Positions 46,342 through 53,606 of a stretch of DNA of 53,606 bases are shown in pieces. Source of the stretch: Halorubrum sp. F4 (lineage in GTDB: Archaea > Halobacteriota > Halobacteria > Halobacteriales > Haloferacaceae); contig NZ_JAPDFS010000003.1 of NCBI RefSeq assembly GCF_027257195.1, positions 5,480 to 59,085 of the forward strand, written 5' to 3'. The notes under the pieces were generated by a model, which worked only from the letters and a program-made list of their open reading frames with translations, had not been told where the DNA came from and did not search any database. The position numbers were made by a program, and so were the translations under genes. Position 1 is the stretch's first letter, and every line of letters begins with the position of its first letter.

Positions 46342-46360
46342 TGTTACAACATCTGTAACA
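46342..46360. promoter_or_regulatory. Perfect 19-base palindrome
   Basis: TGTTACA-ACATC-TGTAACA has 7-base perfectly inverted arms with a 5-base spacer, beginning 12 bases after the MinD operon stop. It is AT-richer than its surroundings. It is either an operator for a dimeric regulator or a transcript-end hairpin; no T-run follows, which favours operator. Confidence 0.6.
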
Positions 46361-46517
46361 TGTGATCGGATCCGACGTTCGAGCAGCAAGTAAGTATAGG
46401 TCGGGCGAACTCATGAAGGGAAGTACGGACCGTTCGTCGGTTCGTCAATCCCGCGACGAACTCGGCCCTCTTTCGCCTTCGAGCTGCCGGTAGAGCGCAC
46501 CGTCGATCGACGCCGAC

Positions 46518-46533
46518 AACTCGGTCTCGAGTA
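46518..46533 (+). promoter_or_regulatory. ppsA: TrmB-like site upstream of ppsA
   Basis: AACT-N7-GAGTA differs by one base from the published haloarchaeal TrmB consensus TACT-N7/8-GAGTA. It sits directly upstream of the TATA box at 46536-46543, the arrangement reported for activated gluconeogenic genes. Confidence 0.55.
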
Positions 46534-46535
46534 AT

Positions 46536-46543
46536 CTTTTATT
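46536..46543 (+). promoter_or_regulatory. ppsA: TATA box of ppsA
   Basis: CTTTTATT lies about 60 bases before ATG 46602. Transcription would start around 46565-46570, giving a leader of about 35 bases that carries an inverted repeat (CGGTGG-N9-CCACCG, 46572-46592). Confidence 0.5.
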
Positions 46544-46601
46544 CGCCGATGTTTTGTTCGGAAGATTCATACGGTGGGTAGTATATCCACCGAACATACG
46601 A

Positions 46602-48947
46602 ATGGCAGTACTCTGGCTGGACGACGTCGACGCCGACGACATCGGGACCGTCGGCGGCAAGGGAGCGTCGCTGGGCGAACTCATCGGCGCGGGGCTGCCC
46701 GTCCCGCCGGGATTCGTCGTCACGGCGGGGACCTACCGCGAGTTCATCGAGGAGGCGGAGATCGACGAGGAGCTGTTCTCCGCCGTCGACGTTGACCCCG
46801 AGGACTCCGCGGCGCTCCGGGAGGCGGAGGCGACCGCCCGCGAGCTGATCACGGAGACCCCGTTCCCCGAACCGGTCCGCGAGGGGATCTTGGAGAGCTA
46901 CCGCGAGATGGGCGAGGACGGCGAGGAGGCGTTCGTCGCCGTCCGCTCCTCGGCGACCGCCGAGGACCTGCCCGACTCGTCGTTCGCCGGCCAGCAGGAG
47001 ACGTTCCTCAACGTCCGAGAGGCCGACCTCCTCCGGCGCGTGAAGGAGTGCTGGGCGTCGCTTTTCACCCAGCGGGCGATCTACTACCGCCAACAGCGCG
47101 GCTTTCCCCACGAGGACGTCGACATCGCGGTCGTCGTCCAGCGGATGGTCGACGCCGAGAAGTCGGGCGTGCTGTTCACGAGCCATCCCTCGACCGGCGA
47201 CCCACAGATGACGATCGAGGCCGCCTGGGGACTCGGCGAGGCGGTCGTCTCGGGCACCGTCTCTCCGGACAACTACGTGTACGACCGCGGCCGCGGGACC
47301 GTGGAGAACGTCACGATCGCCGACAAGAAGGTCGAGATGGTGAAGGACCCCGAATCGGGCGAGACGGTCCAGCTCGAGGTCGGGGAGGACCGACGGAACG
47401 AGCGCGTCCTCTCGGACGCGGAGATCGAGGAGCTGGTCGGGCTCGGCGAACTCGTCGAGGACCACTACGGCACCCCCCAGGACGTCGAGTGGGCGATCTA
47501 CGAGGGCGAGGTGTACATGCTCCAGTCGCGGCCGATCACCACGATCCGCGAGGACGCCGGTGACGACGCGGCCGCGGGCAGCGTCGGTGACTCGACCGGC
47601 GGGGCCGCGGCCGACGGGAACGGCGACGCGAGCGGCTCCGGAGCGGAGGACGGCGCGAACGACGACGCCGACGTCCTCGTCGACGGGCTCGGCGCGAGCC
47701 CCGGCGTCGTGTCGGGTACCGTCCGGATCGTGACGAAGCTCGACCACCTCGACCAGGTCCAGGAGGGCGACGTGCTCGTGACCGAGATGACGATGCCGGA
47801 CATGGTGCCCGCGATGAAACGTGCCGCGGGGATCGTGACCGACGAGGGAGGGATGACGAGCCACGCCGCGATCATCTCCCGGGAGCTCGGCGTTCCGGCG
47901 GTCGTCGGCACGGGTAACGGGACTCGCGTGCTGGAAGAGGGCGGGGGCGTGACCCTCGACGGCGACAAGGGAACCGTCCGCGCCGGAGCCGACGAGGCGG
48001 CCGAGTCCGGCGAGGAGTTCGAGCCGGTCGAGGCCGCACGGCCGGAAACGCCCGTCAAGCCGATGACCGCGACGGAGGTGAAGGTGAACGTCTCGATCCC
48101 GGAGGCCGGCGAGCGGGCGGCCGCGACCGGCGCGGACGGCGTCGGCCTGCTCCGGATCGAGCACATGGTGCTGTCGCTCGGGAAGACGCCGGAGAAGTAC
48201 ATCGCCGACCACGGCAAGCGAGCGTATCAGGACGAGCTCATCGAGGGCGTCCGGCGGGTCGCGGACGAGTTCTATCCGCGACCGGTTCGGGTTCGAACGA
48301 TCGACGCGCCGACCGACGAGTTCCGCGATCTCGAGGGTGGCGACGGCGAGCCGAACGAGCACAACCCGATGTTGGGCTGGCGGGGCGTCCGTCGGAGCCT
48401 CGACAAGCCCGAGCCGTTCCGCCAGGAGCTCGCCGCGTTCGCGCGGCTCATCGACATGGGATACGACAACCTCGAGGTGATGTTCCCCCTCGTCAACGAC
48501 GCCGCCGACCTCGAGGGCGTGAAACGCCACATGCGCGATGCGGGGATCGATCCGGAGACACACCGGTGGGGCGTGATGATCGAGACGCCGGCGAGCGCGC
48601 TCCAGATCGACGAGCTCGCCGAGGCGGGGATCGATTTCGCCTCCTTCGGCACCAACGACCTGACCCAGTACACGCTCGCGGTCGACCGCAACAACGAGCA
48701 CGTCGCCGACCGCTTCGACGAGCTCCACCCCGCCGTTCTCCGGCTCATCGGCGATACGATCGAGCGGTGTCGCGAACTCGGCGTCGACACCAGCATCTGC
48801 GGACAGGCCGGTTCGAAGTCCGAGATGGTCGATTTCCTCGTCGAGGAGGGCGTCTCCTCCATCTCCGCGAACATCGACGCGGTCCGAGACGTCCAACACG
48901 AGGTCAAACGGGTCGAACAGCGGTTGCTGCTCGATTCGGTTCGCTGA
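46602..48947 (+). CDS. ppsA: Phosphoenolpyruvate synthase
   Basis: PpsA makes PEP from pyruvate and ATP, the entry of gluconeogenesis. The 781-residue protein has an ATP-grasp N-terminal domain with GGKGASLGELIGAGLPVPPGF, a phosphohistidine domain with H421 in GGMTSHAAII, and a C-terminal PEP-binding barrel with catalytic C733 in DTSICGQAGS. Between the first two domains (about residues 316-360) is an acidic Ala/Gly/Asp-rich linker longer than needed. ATG 46602 (MAVLWLDD) is chosen because it falls downstream of the TATA box; a longer frame from 46554 would begin before the likely transcription start. Confidence 0.93.
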   Translation: MAVLWLDDVDADDIGTVGGKGASLGELIGAGLPVPPGFVVTAGTYREFIEEAEIDEELFSAVDVDPEDSAALREAEATARELITETPFPEPVREGILESYREMGEDGEEAFVAVRSSATAEDLPDSSFAGQQETFLNVREADLLRRVKECWASLFTQRAIYYRQQRGFPHEDVDIAVVVQRMVDAEKSGVLFTSHPSTGDPQMTIEAAWGLGEAVVSGTVSPDNYVYDRGRGTVENVTIADKKVEMVKDPESGETVQLEVGEDRRNERVLSDAEIEELVGLGELVEDHYGTPQDVEWAIYEGEVYMLQSRPITTIREDAGDDAAAGSVGDSTGGAAADGNGDASGSGAEDGANDDADVLVDGLGASPGVVSGTVRIVTKLDHLDQVQEGDVLVTEMTMPDMVPAMKRAAGIVTDEGGMTSHAAIISRELGVPAVVGTGNGTRVLEEGGGVTLDGDKGTVRAGADEAAESGEEFEPVEAARPETPVKPMTATEVKVNVSIPEAGERAAATGADGVGLLRIEHMVLSLGKTPEKYIADHGKRAYQDELIEGVRRVADEFYPRPVRVRTIDAPTDEFRDLEGGDGEPNEHNPMLGWRGVRRSLDKPEPFRQELAAFARLIDMGYDNLEVMFPLVNDAADLEGVKRHMRDAGIDPETHRWGVMIETPASALQIDELAEAGIDFASFGTNDLTQYTLAVDRNNEHVADRFDELHPAVLRLIGDTIERCRELGVDTSICGQAGSKSEMVDFLVEEGVSSISANIDAVRDVQHEVKRVEQRLLLDSVR

Positions 48948-49052
48948 GGTCGGCCGGAAGCGACTGGCGGACCGACCGGAAGCGGCGGCGGTCACCGGTT
49001 CCGAGCGAGCGGAACCAACATATTCACTATCGGCGGCGACGAACCCGGATCC

Positions 49053-49700
49053 ATGAGCACGGACGACGTCTCTCGGCGCACGTTCATGCGGACCGCCGGC
49101 GGCACGGCCGCCGCCGTCGGCGGGGCCACGGCCGCGACGGGCACCGCCGCGGGACAGGAGGACGGAGGCGGGAGCGAGGAGCCGGACTGGCCGAGCGCCA
49201 CGAACGGGAACGTGGGGTCCTACCAGGACGCCCGCGGCGAGAGCGAGGTGACGGTCTCCGTGGGTGCCGGTGACCAGGGACTCGCGTTCGACCCGACGCA
49301 ACTGTGGGTCGACCCGGGAACGACCATCACCTGGGAGTGGACCGGCAACGGCGGCGCACACAACGTCCAGACCGTCGATGACGGCGGCCCGGCCAGCCTC
49401 GATAGCGGCGACCCGGTCGACGAGGAGGGCTACACCTACGAGTACGAAACGAGCGAGGAGGACGCCGGCATCACCCACTACCACTGCGTCCCCCACACGT
49501 CGGTCGGCATGCACGCCGGACTCGCCGTCGGCGAGGACGTTCCGACGGTGGACACCGGCGGGGGAGAGAGTAGCGCAGTGTTCGTCCCCGAAAGCGCCCG
49601 TGCGCTCACCATCGCCACGTTCATCGCCATGGTGAGCACCCTGGGGCTCGCGTTCGTCTTCATGAAGTACGGCGGAACGATCGCCCCCGACGAGGCCTGA
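49053..49700 (+). CDS. Halocyanin-domain protein with Tat signal and C-terminal membrane anchor
   Basis: This 215-residue blue copper protein has a twin-arginine signal (SRRTFMR, residues 7-13) with no lipobox, an acidic mature region, then a plastocyanin-like domain (about 62-165) with ligands H103, C145, H148 and M153. A hydrophobic segment (about 184-204) close to the C-terminus anchors it with the copper domain outside. It is an electron carrier to or from membrane oxidoreductases. Compared with the lipoprotein halocyanin at 14.9 kb, the anchor is at the opposite end. It is a single gene downstream of ppsA. Confidence 0.88.
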   Translation: MSTDDVSRRTFMRTAGGTAAAVGGATAATGTAAGQEDGGGSEEPDWPSATNGNVGSYQDARGESEVTVSVGAGDQGLAFDPTQLWVDPGTTITWEWTGNGGAHNVQTVDDGGPASLDSGDPVDEEGYTYEYETSEEDAGITHYHCVPHTSVGMHAGLAVGEDVPTVDTGGGESSAVFVPESARALTIATFIAMVSTLGLAFVFMKYGGTIAPDEA

Positions 49701-49759
49701 ACCGCGACTCCGCGCGCTCCCTTCTCCCGTCACCGGTCTTCGGCCGTGTAGGTGCAACC

Positions 49760-50806
49760 TCAAGTCGCGCCGAGCTCGCGGTAGACGTCGACGTATCGGT
49801 CGAGGATCGCGTCGCGGCCGTACGTCTCGAACGCGGGATCGCTCGTTCGCCGCTCGAGATCGCCGACGGCGGCCATCGCGTCGGCCAGCTCCGCGGGGCT
49901 CGTGACGAGTCGTCCGCGCTCGCGACCCTCGACCAGTTCGTGGGCGCTCGAGTCGGCCTGGTACTCGACGAGCCCGACGCAGCCACAGGCCAACGCCCAC
50001 AGCAGCTCCGTCGCGAACGTCTCCCAGCTCGCCGTCTGCGCGAAGACGTGAGTGCCTTTGAACACCGAGACGCGCTCGTCGAGCGGTAGGTCCCCGAGAA
50101 ACGTTACCCGGTCGTCGATCCGGAGGTCCTCGGCGGTTGATTCGATCCGGGCGCGCTCGGGACCGTCGCCGATCACGGCCGCGTTCCAGTCGCGCCCGCG
50201 GAGCTCGGCCAACGCCAACAGGAACGTCTCGACGTTGGCGTGGCGGTCGAGCCGCCGCGAGTAGACCGCGTCGAAGCGGTCGTCCGACTCCGTCTCGTGG
50301 ACGAGGTCGAGATCGACGCTCTCGGGGATCACTCGAACCGCCGAGCCGTCCGCGCCGTGTTCGCGGATCCGCGTCTTCGTCGTGCGCGAGGGCGTCGAGA
50401 CGGCGTCCGCGTCGCGCGCGAGCAGCCGGTAGGCTCGCCGCGAGTCAGCCGGGTGATCGCGCCACCAGTCGACGAGCACGGGCGGACCGCCGATCCGACC
50501 GGCGAGGGTCGCCGCGAGCGCCGGCGTCGGCGGACTGTTGACCGCGTGGACGACGTCCGGGTCGAGCCGGCGGACGGCCGCCGGAACCCGCGCCGCGAAC
50601 GCCGTCGGTGAGGGGTCGACGACGACGGACCGGTACGTGACGTCGTTGGTCTCGAACGTCGACGCCTCGCCGCCCCACCAGCGGGCACACAGCCACGTCA
50701 CGTCGTGGCCGCGGTCGGCGAGCCCCGCGGCGGTCCGGTGCGTCCGGGAACGCGCCGGCGTGTCGCCGTGTTCGGGGCTGAAAAGCGAGACGAACGCGAC
50801 GCGCAT
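49760..50806 (-). CDS. Glycosyltransferase, GT4/GT1 type
   Basis: This 348-residue GT-B enzyme starts with RVAFVSLFSPEHGDTPARS, the acceptor-binding half, and has the donor half with AVIGDGPERARIE (about 215-228) and E-x7-E-like ASWETFATELLWALACG (about 273-289), the catalytic nucleotide-sugar site. It transfers a sugar from a nucleotide sugar; donor and acceptor are unknown. ATG 50804-50806 is the start; it is divergent from the S9 peptidase. It may belong to glycan assembly along with the AglF-like and flippase genes in the window. Confidence 0.85.
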   Translation of the reverse strand: MRVAFVSLFSPEHGDTPARSRTHRTAAGLADRGHDVTWLCARWWGGEASTFETNDVTYRSVVVDPSPTAFAARVPAAVRRLDPDVVHAVNSPPTPALAATLAGRIGGPPVLVDWWRDHPADSRRAYRLLARDADAVSTPSRTTKTRIREHGADGSAVRVIPESVDLDLVHETESDDRFDAVYSRRLDRHANVETFLLALAELRGRDWNAAVIGDGPERARIESTAEDLRIDDRVTFLGDLPLDERVSVFKGTHVFAQTASWETFATELLWALACGCVGLVEYQADSSAHELVEGRERGRLVTSPAELADAMAAVGDLERRTSDPAFETYGRDAILDRYVDVYRELGAT

Positions 50807-50926
50807 ACGACGACCGGAGGACGGGGGCGAACAAAAAGACCCGCGATCCGCCCGGCGGGACGCGGCGCGTCCGGGAGACGTCGCATCCACCCGAAACGGT
50901 TTCTCCCCCGCGACGGAACGGGACGT

Positions 50927-52771
50927 ATGCACCGATACGACGTCGAGCGCTACCTCAACGTGCGGGGGGCGGGCGGCGCGGACCTGGGTCCCGACGGCCG
51001 ACTCTCGTTTCTGCTCGACACCACCGGAACCTCGCAGGTGTGGTCGGTCGACGCCCCGCTCTCGTGGCCCGAGCAACGCACGTTCTTCGAGGAGCGCGTC
51101 ACGTTCGTCGACGGGTCGCCGGAGCGGTCGGAGGCCGTCTTCGGCATGGACGAGGGCGGAAACGAGCGCGCACAGCTGTACCGGCTCGACTTCGGGTCCG
51201 GAGAGATAACTGATCTCACGGAGCGTCCGGGAGCGAAACACCGGTGGGGCGGCTGGACGAGCGACGGCGAGCGGTTCGCGTTCGCGTCGAACCGCCGCGA
51301 GGAGGCGGTCTTCGATGTCTACGTTCAGAACCGCGACGGCGTCGGCGACGACGCGGAGCTCGTCCACGAGGGCGACGGCTGGCTCTCCGTGGCCGGCTGG
51401 TCGCCCGCCGACGACCGGCTGATCGTCCACGAGGCGCACTCCTCGTTCGACCACGACCTGTACACCCTCCACGTCGAGTCGGGCGAGTTGACACACCACA
51501 CGCCCCACGAGGGGGACGTTCGGTACGGAAGCCCCGAATGGGGACCGGACGGCGAGGCGATCTACCTCGTCACCGACCGCGAGACCGACACGCTTCGTCT
51601 CGAGCGGCTCGACCTCGAGACCGGCGATTTCGGCGTCGTCGACGGCGAGGAACGCGGGAGGACGGCACCGGACGCCGACCCCGACGAGGGTGGCTGGAAC
51701 GTCGACGGCGTCGCGATCCACGAGGAGTCCCGTCGGATCGTGTACTCGCGGAACGTCGACGGTTACACGGAGATAACCGTCGGCGAACTGGTCGCGCCCG
51801 ACCGGATCGACGAGTTCCCCGAGCCCGATCTGCCGAGGGGCGTCGCCGGCGGCGTGAGCTTCGGTCCCGACGGCGACCGGTTCGCGATCACCGCCACGGG
51901 CAGCACCGACAACGCGAACGTCCACGTCGTCGAGACGACCACCGGCGAGACCGAACGCTGGACGAACGCCTCCACCGCCGGGATCCCTCGAGACACGTTC
52001 GTCGAGCCCGAACTCGTCCACTATCCGACCTTCGATGAGCGGGAGATCCCCGCGTTCTTCTCGGTGCCCGAGACGGACGCGCCCGAGTCGGGGTATCCCG
52101 TCGTGGTCGACATTCACGGCGGACCGGAGTCACAGCGTCGGCCATCCTTCGAGGCGGTCAAGCAGTACCTCCTGAACGGCGGGTACACGGTCTTCGAACC
52201 GAACGTCCGCGGCTCCTCGGGATACGGGAAGGCGTACGCCGCGCTCGACGACGTGGAGAATCGGATGGACTCGGTCGCGGACCTGCGGGCCGGCGTCGAG
52301 TGGCTCCACGACCACCCGGAGGTCGACCCCGACCGGATCGTCGCGATGGGCGGCTCCTACGGCGGGTTCATGGTGCTCGCGGCGCTGACGGAGTATCCGG
52401 AGCTGTGGGCCGCCGGCGTCGACGTCGTCGGCATCGCGAACTTCGTCACCTTCCTCGAGAACACCGGCGACTGGCGGCGCGAGCTTCGCGAGGCCGAGTA
52501 CGGCTCGCTCGCCGAGGACCGGGAGTTCCTCGAGTCCATCTCGCCGATCAACAACGTCGAGTCGATCGAGTCGCCGCTCTTCGTCCTCCACGGCGCAAAC
52601 GACCCGCGGGTGCCCGTCGGCGAGGCCGAGCGGATCGTCGAGGAGGCCCGCAAGCAGGACGTTCCGGTTCGCAAGCTGATCTTCGACGACGAGGGACACG
52701 GCTTCTCGAAGCTGGAGAACCGGATCGAGGCGTACCGCGCGATCGTCGAGTTCCTCGGGGAACACGTCTAG
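50927..52771 (+). CDS. S9 family prolyl oligopeptidase-like serine peptidase
   Basis: This 614-residue cytosolic protein has a seven-bladed beta-propeller (about residues 20-340, with repeating [16 protein letters not shown] blades) and a C-terminal alpha/beta-hydrolase domain. The triad is S477 in GGSYGGFM, D559 in GANDPRVP and H591 in DEGHGF. It cleaves short peptides, probably acylaminoacyl or dipeptidyl type; specificity is not readable. There is no signal peptide. ATG 50927 follows GGTTTCTCC by about 30 bases. The previous gene is divergent. Confidence 0.9.
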   Translation: MHRYDVERYLNVRGAGGADLGPDGRLSFLLDTTGTSQVWSVDAPLSWPEQRTFFEERVTFVDGSPERSEAVFGMDEGGNERAQLYRLDFGSGEITDLTERPGAKHRWGGWTSDGERFAFASNRREEAVFDVYVQNRDGVGDDAELVHEGDGWLSVAGWSPADDRLIVHEAHSSFDHDLYTLHVESGELTHHTPHEGDVRYGSPEWGPDGEAIYLVTDRETDTLRLERLDLETGDFGVVDGEERGRTAPDADPDEGGWNVDGVAIHEESRRIVYSRNVDGYTEITVGELVAPDRIDEFPEPDLPRGVAGGVSFGPDGDRFAITATGSTDNANVHVVETTTGETERWTNASTAGIPRDTFVEPELVHYPTFDEREIPAFFSVPETDAPESGYPVVVDIHGGPESQRRPSFEAVKQYLLNGGYTVFEPNVRGSSGYGKAYAALDDVENRMDSVADLRAGVEWLHDHPEVDPDRIVAMGGSYGGFMVLAALTEYPELWAAGVDVVGIANFVTFLENTGDWRRELREAEYGSLAEDREFLESISPINNVESIESPLFVLHGANDPRVPVGEAERIVEEARKQDVPVRKLIFDDEGHGFSKLENRIEAYRAIVEFLGEHV

Positions 52772-52826
52772 GGAGAAGACGACCGCAGTCCGAAACGACC
52801 TTACCCCGCGGGCCCGCCTCACCGGT

Positions 52827-53105
52827 ATGGTCGAGAACGTCGTGTATCCCGCCTACTTCGACGCCGACCGGTCGCGGTCGGAGGGTCGCCGCGTCCCGAC
52901 GGACCTCGCCGTCGAGGACCCGACCGTCGACGAGATCGCGAAGGCGGTCCAGCAGGTCGGCTACGACGCGGTGATCGAACGGGAGAAGACGTACTCTCGC
53001 GAGTACGAGCCCCGCGGCGCGGTGGTGGTGCGCGGCACCGACGACACCGCGAAGAACGACCTCGTACAGGCGATCGCCGCCTACATCGGGATCCTCCGCG
53101 AGTGA
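52827..53105 (+). CDS. srp19: Signal recognition particle protein SRP19
   Basis: SRP19 binds 7S RNA and helps SRP54 assemble. The 92-residue length and the pattern [22 protein letters not shown] (residues 3-24) with [27 protein letters not shown] are those of archaeal SRP19; YPAYFD and RxVP contact the RNA. It is followed by gar1 after 2 bases, so the two are co-transcribed. ATG 52827 lies about 28 bases after ACCTTACCCC. No 7S RNA gene is seen in the window. Confidence 0.92.
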   Translation: MVENVVYPAYFDADRSRSEGRRVPTDLAVEDPTVDEIAKAVQQVGYDAVIEREKTYSREYEPRGAVVVRGTDDTAKNDLVQAIAAYIGILRE

Positions 53106-53107
53106 CG

Positions 53108-53338
53108 ATGCGCCGCGTCGGCACCGTCGTCAGAACCGCCCAGGGGCTCGCGATCGCCCGCGCCGATCCGGGAGAGGAACCGCCGGACATCGGTGCCGGC
53201 GTCGTCGACGAGTCCCTCTCGCGGGTCGGCCGCGTCGTCGACGTGTTCGGGCCGGTCTCACACCCGTACGTCGCCGTCACCCCCGACGACGGCGTCGCGC
53301 TCGCCGCGCTCGTCGGCGGACCGCTGTACGCCCGGTGA
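53108..53338 (+). CDS. gar1: H/ACA RNP subunit Gar1
   Basis: This 76-residue protein is an RNA-processing beta-barrel of the Gar1/Naf1 family, with MRRVGTVVRTAQGLAIARA, then VVDESLSRVGRVVDVFGPVSHPYVAV. The GxVxDVFGPV segment is the core of the barrel that contacts the pseudouridine synthase Cbf5. Length matches archaeal Gar1. It helps guide-RNA-directed pseudouridylation of rRNA. ATG 53108 is preferred over an in-frame GTG at 53102. It follows srp19 by 2 bases. Confidence 0.88.
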   Translation: MRRVGTVVRTAQGLAIARADPGEEPPDIGAGVVDESLSRVGRVVDVFGPVSHPYVAVTPDDGVALAALVGGPLYAR

Positions 53339-53421
53339 GAGGCGATCATCGGTAGAGAGCGATTCCCCCAGCCGCTCGGCCGTCGACACTCAGTGGCTCG
53401 AGCGGTGGCGCGCGCCTGCGA

Positions 53422-53603
53422 GCGGCCGCCGTGGCGGCCGCGAGTAGCCCGCGCGAGGTCGCCGGCGCGGAGCGCCGGCTGCTCGGAAATCTTTGATTTC
53501 CGGTGGAGGACGATACGACCCGCCAGCGGTTCCGGCGGGTCGTTGAGCCCGAGGCTGGGGAGGCGTGAGGTGCGGGGCGGTCCCGCGAGTGAAACGAGCG
53601 GGA
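53422..53603. repeat. Array of five hairpin-forming inverted repeats
   Basis: Five inverted repeats follow one another: GCGGCCGCC-GT-GGCGGCCGC (53422-53441), GCCGGCGC-GGA-GCGCCGGC (53461-53479), CGGAAATC-TTT-GATTTCCG (53484-53502), a 10-base arm ACGACCCGCC with 9-base loop (53515-53543), and TCCCGC-N11-GCGGGA (53581-53603). The segment continues past the window edge. It has no coding sense. It may be a dispersed intergenic element or structured RNA. Confidence 0.6.
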
Positions 53604-53606
53604 GTA

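Noticed and set aside
46413..46493. 26-codon open frame starting MKGSTDRSS before ppsA
   Set aside because: The nearest TATA-like element (around 46393-46399) is too close to its ATG for normal archaeal spacing, and the peptide has no recognisable feature.
46539..50000. 1153-codon open frame on the minus strand
   Set aside because: It runs antisense through ppsA and the halocyanin gene and has no recognisable domain.
53339..53606. Possible 7S (SRP) RNA or RNase P RNA beside srp19-gar1
   Set aside because: Neither the SRP helix 8 tetraloop motifs nor RNase P conserved regions are visible; only generic hairpins are seen.

Overview
The window is a GC-rich chromosomal segment of an extremely halophilic archaeon (class Halobacteria). 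The evidence is the acidic proteome, halorhodopsin, halocyanins with Tat signals, a PGF-type C-terminal sorting tail on a large surface glycoprotein, archaeal single-copy genes (SRP19, Gar1, geranylgeranyl reductase, PIN-ATPase, Get3-like ATPase), AT-rich TATA boxes about 25-35 bases before starts (mostly leaderless transcripts) and many GTG starts. The style resembles Halorubrum and relatives, but I cannot fix the genus from the sequence alone.

Layout. 1-5.8 kb: tRNA-Ala(GGC), an SRPBCC protein, the very long glutamate synthase gltB and a tiny HDWD zinc-finger-like protein. 5.9-12.6 kb (all minus): a 1214-residue surface glycoprotein whose 5' half is strikingly AT-rich, an UppP-like phosphatase, and two membrane proteins. 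12.9-19 kb: an AglF-like nucleotidyltransferase, halorhodopsin, then a copper block (halocyanin lipoprotein, SafE-like membrane protein, CcoI/CopA-type P-ATPase). 19-27.4 kb: alaS, an alpha/beta-hydrolase-fold protein lacking its nucleophile, a glutamine amidotransferase, DUF2062, the PIN/ATPase/KH protein and citrate synthase. 27.5-31.5 kb (minus): geranylgeranyl reductase and korAB (2-oxoacid:ferredoxin oxidoreductase). 31.8-41.8 kb: an FNR-type oxidoreductase, a lipid-glycan flippase, a histidine kinase, an aminotransferase, small membrane and PHP proteins, a C2H2 protein, a Get3/ArsA ATPase, an overlapping membrane pair and DUF2103. 41.8-46.3 kb: rhodanese-MBL protein, a TumE/TumA-type toxin-antitoxin pair with a doubled operator, and a MinD-led three-gene operon of unknown purpose. 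46.6-53.3 kb: ppsA, a second halocyanin, a glycosyltransferase, an S9 peptidase, srp19 and gar1. The last 200 bases are a run of five hairpins.

How genes fit together. Citrate synthase, KorAB (2-oxoacid to acyl-CoA, reduced ferredoxin), GltB (2-oxoglutarate to glutamate) and PpsA (pyruvate to PEP) form a carbon/nitrogen core; ppsA has a TrmB-like site just upstream of its TATA box. AglF-like, flippase, glycosyltransferase and UppP-like genes belong to polyprenol-linked glycan assembly, for which the sequon-rich surface glycoprotein is a natural client. Most of the window is ordinary core chromosome. The non-routine parts are the mosaic surface-protein gene, the toxin-antitoxin control region, the MinD operon, a 19-base perfect palindrome before ppsA and the terminal hairpin array.
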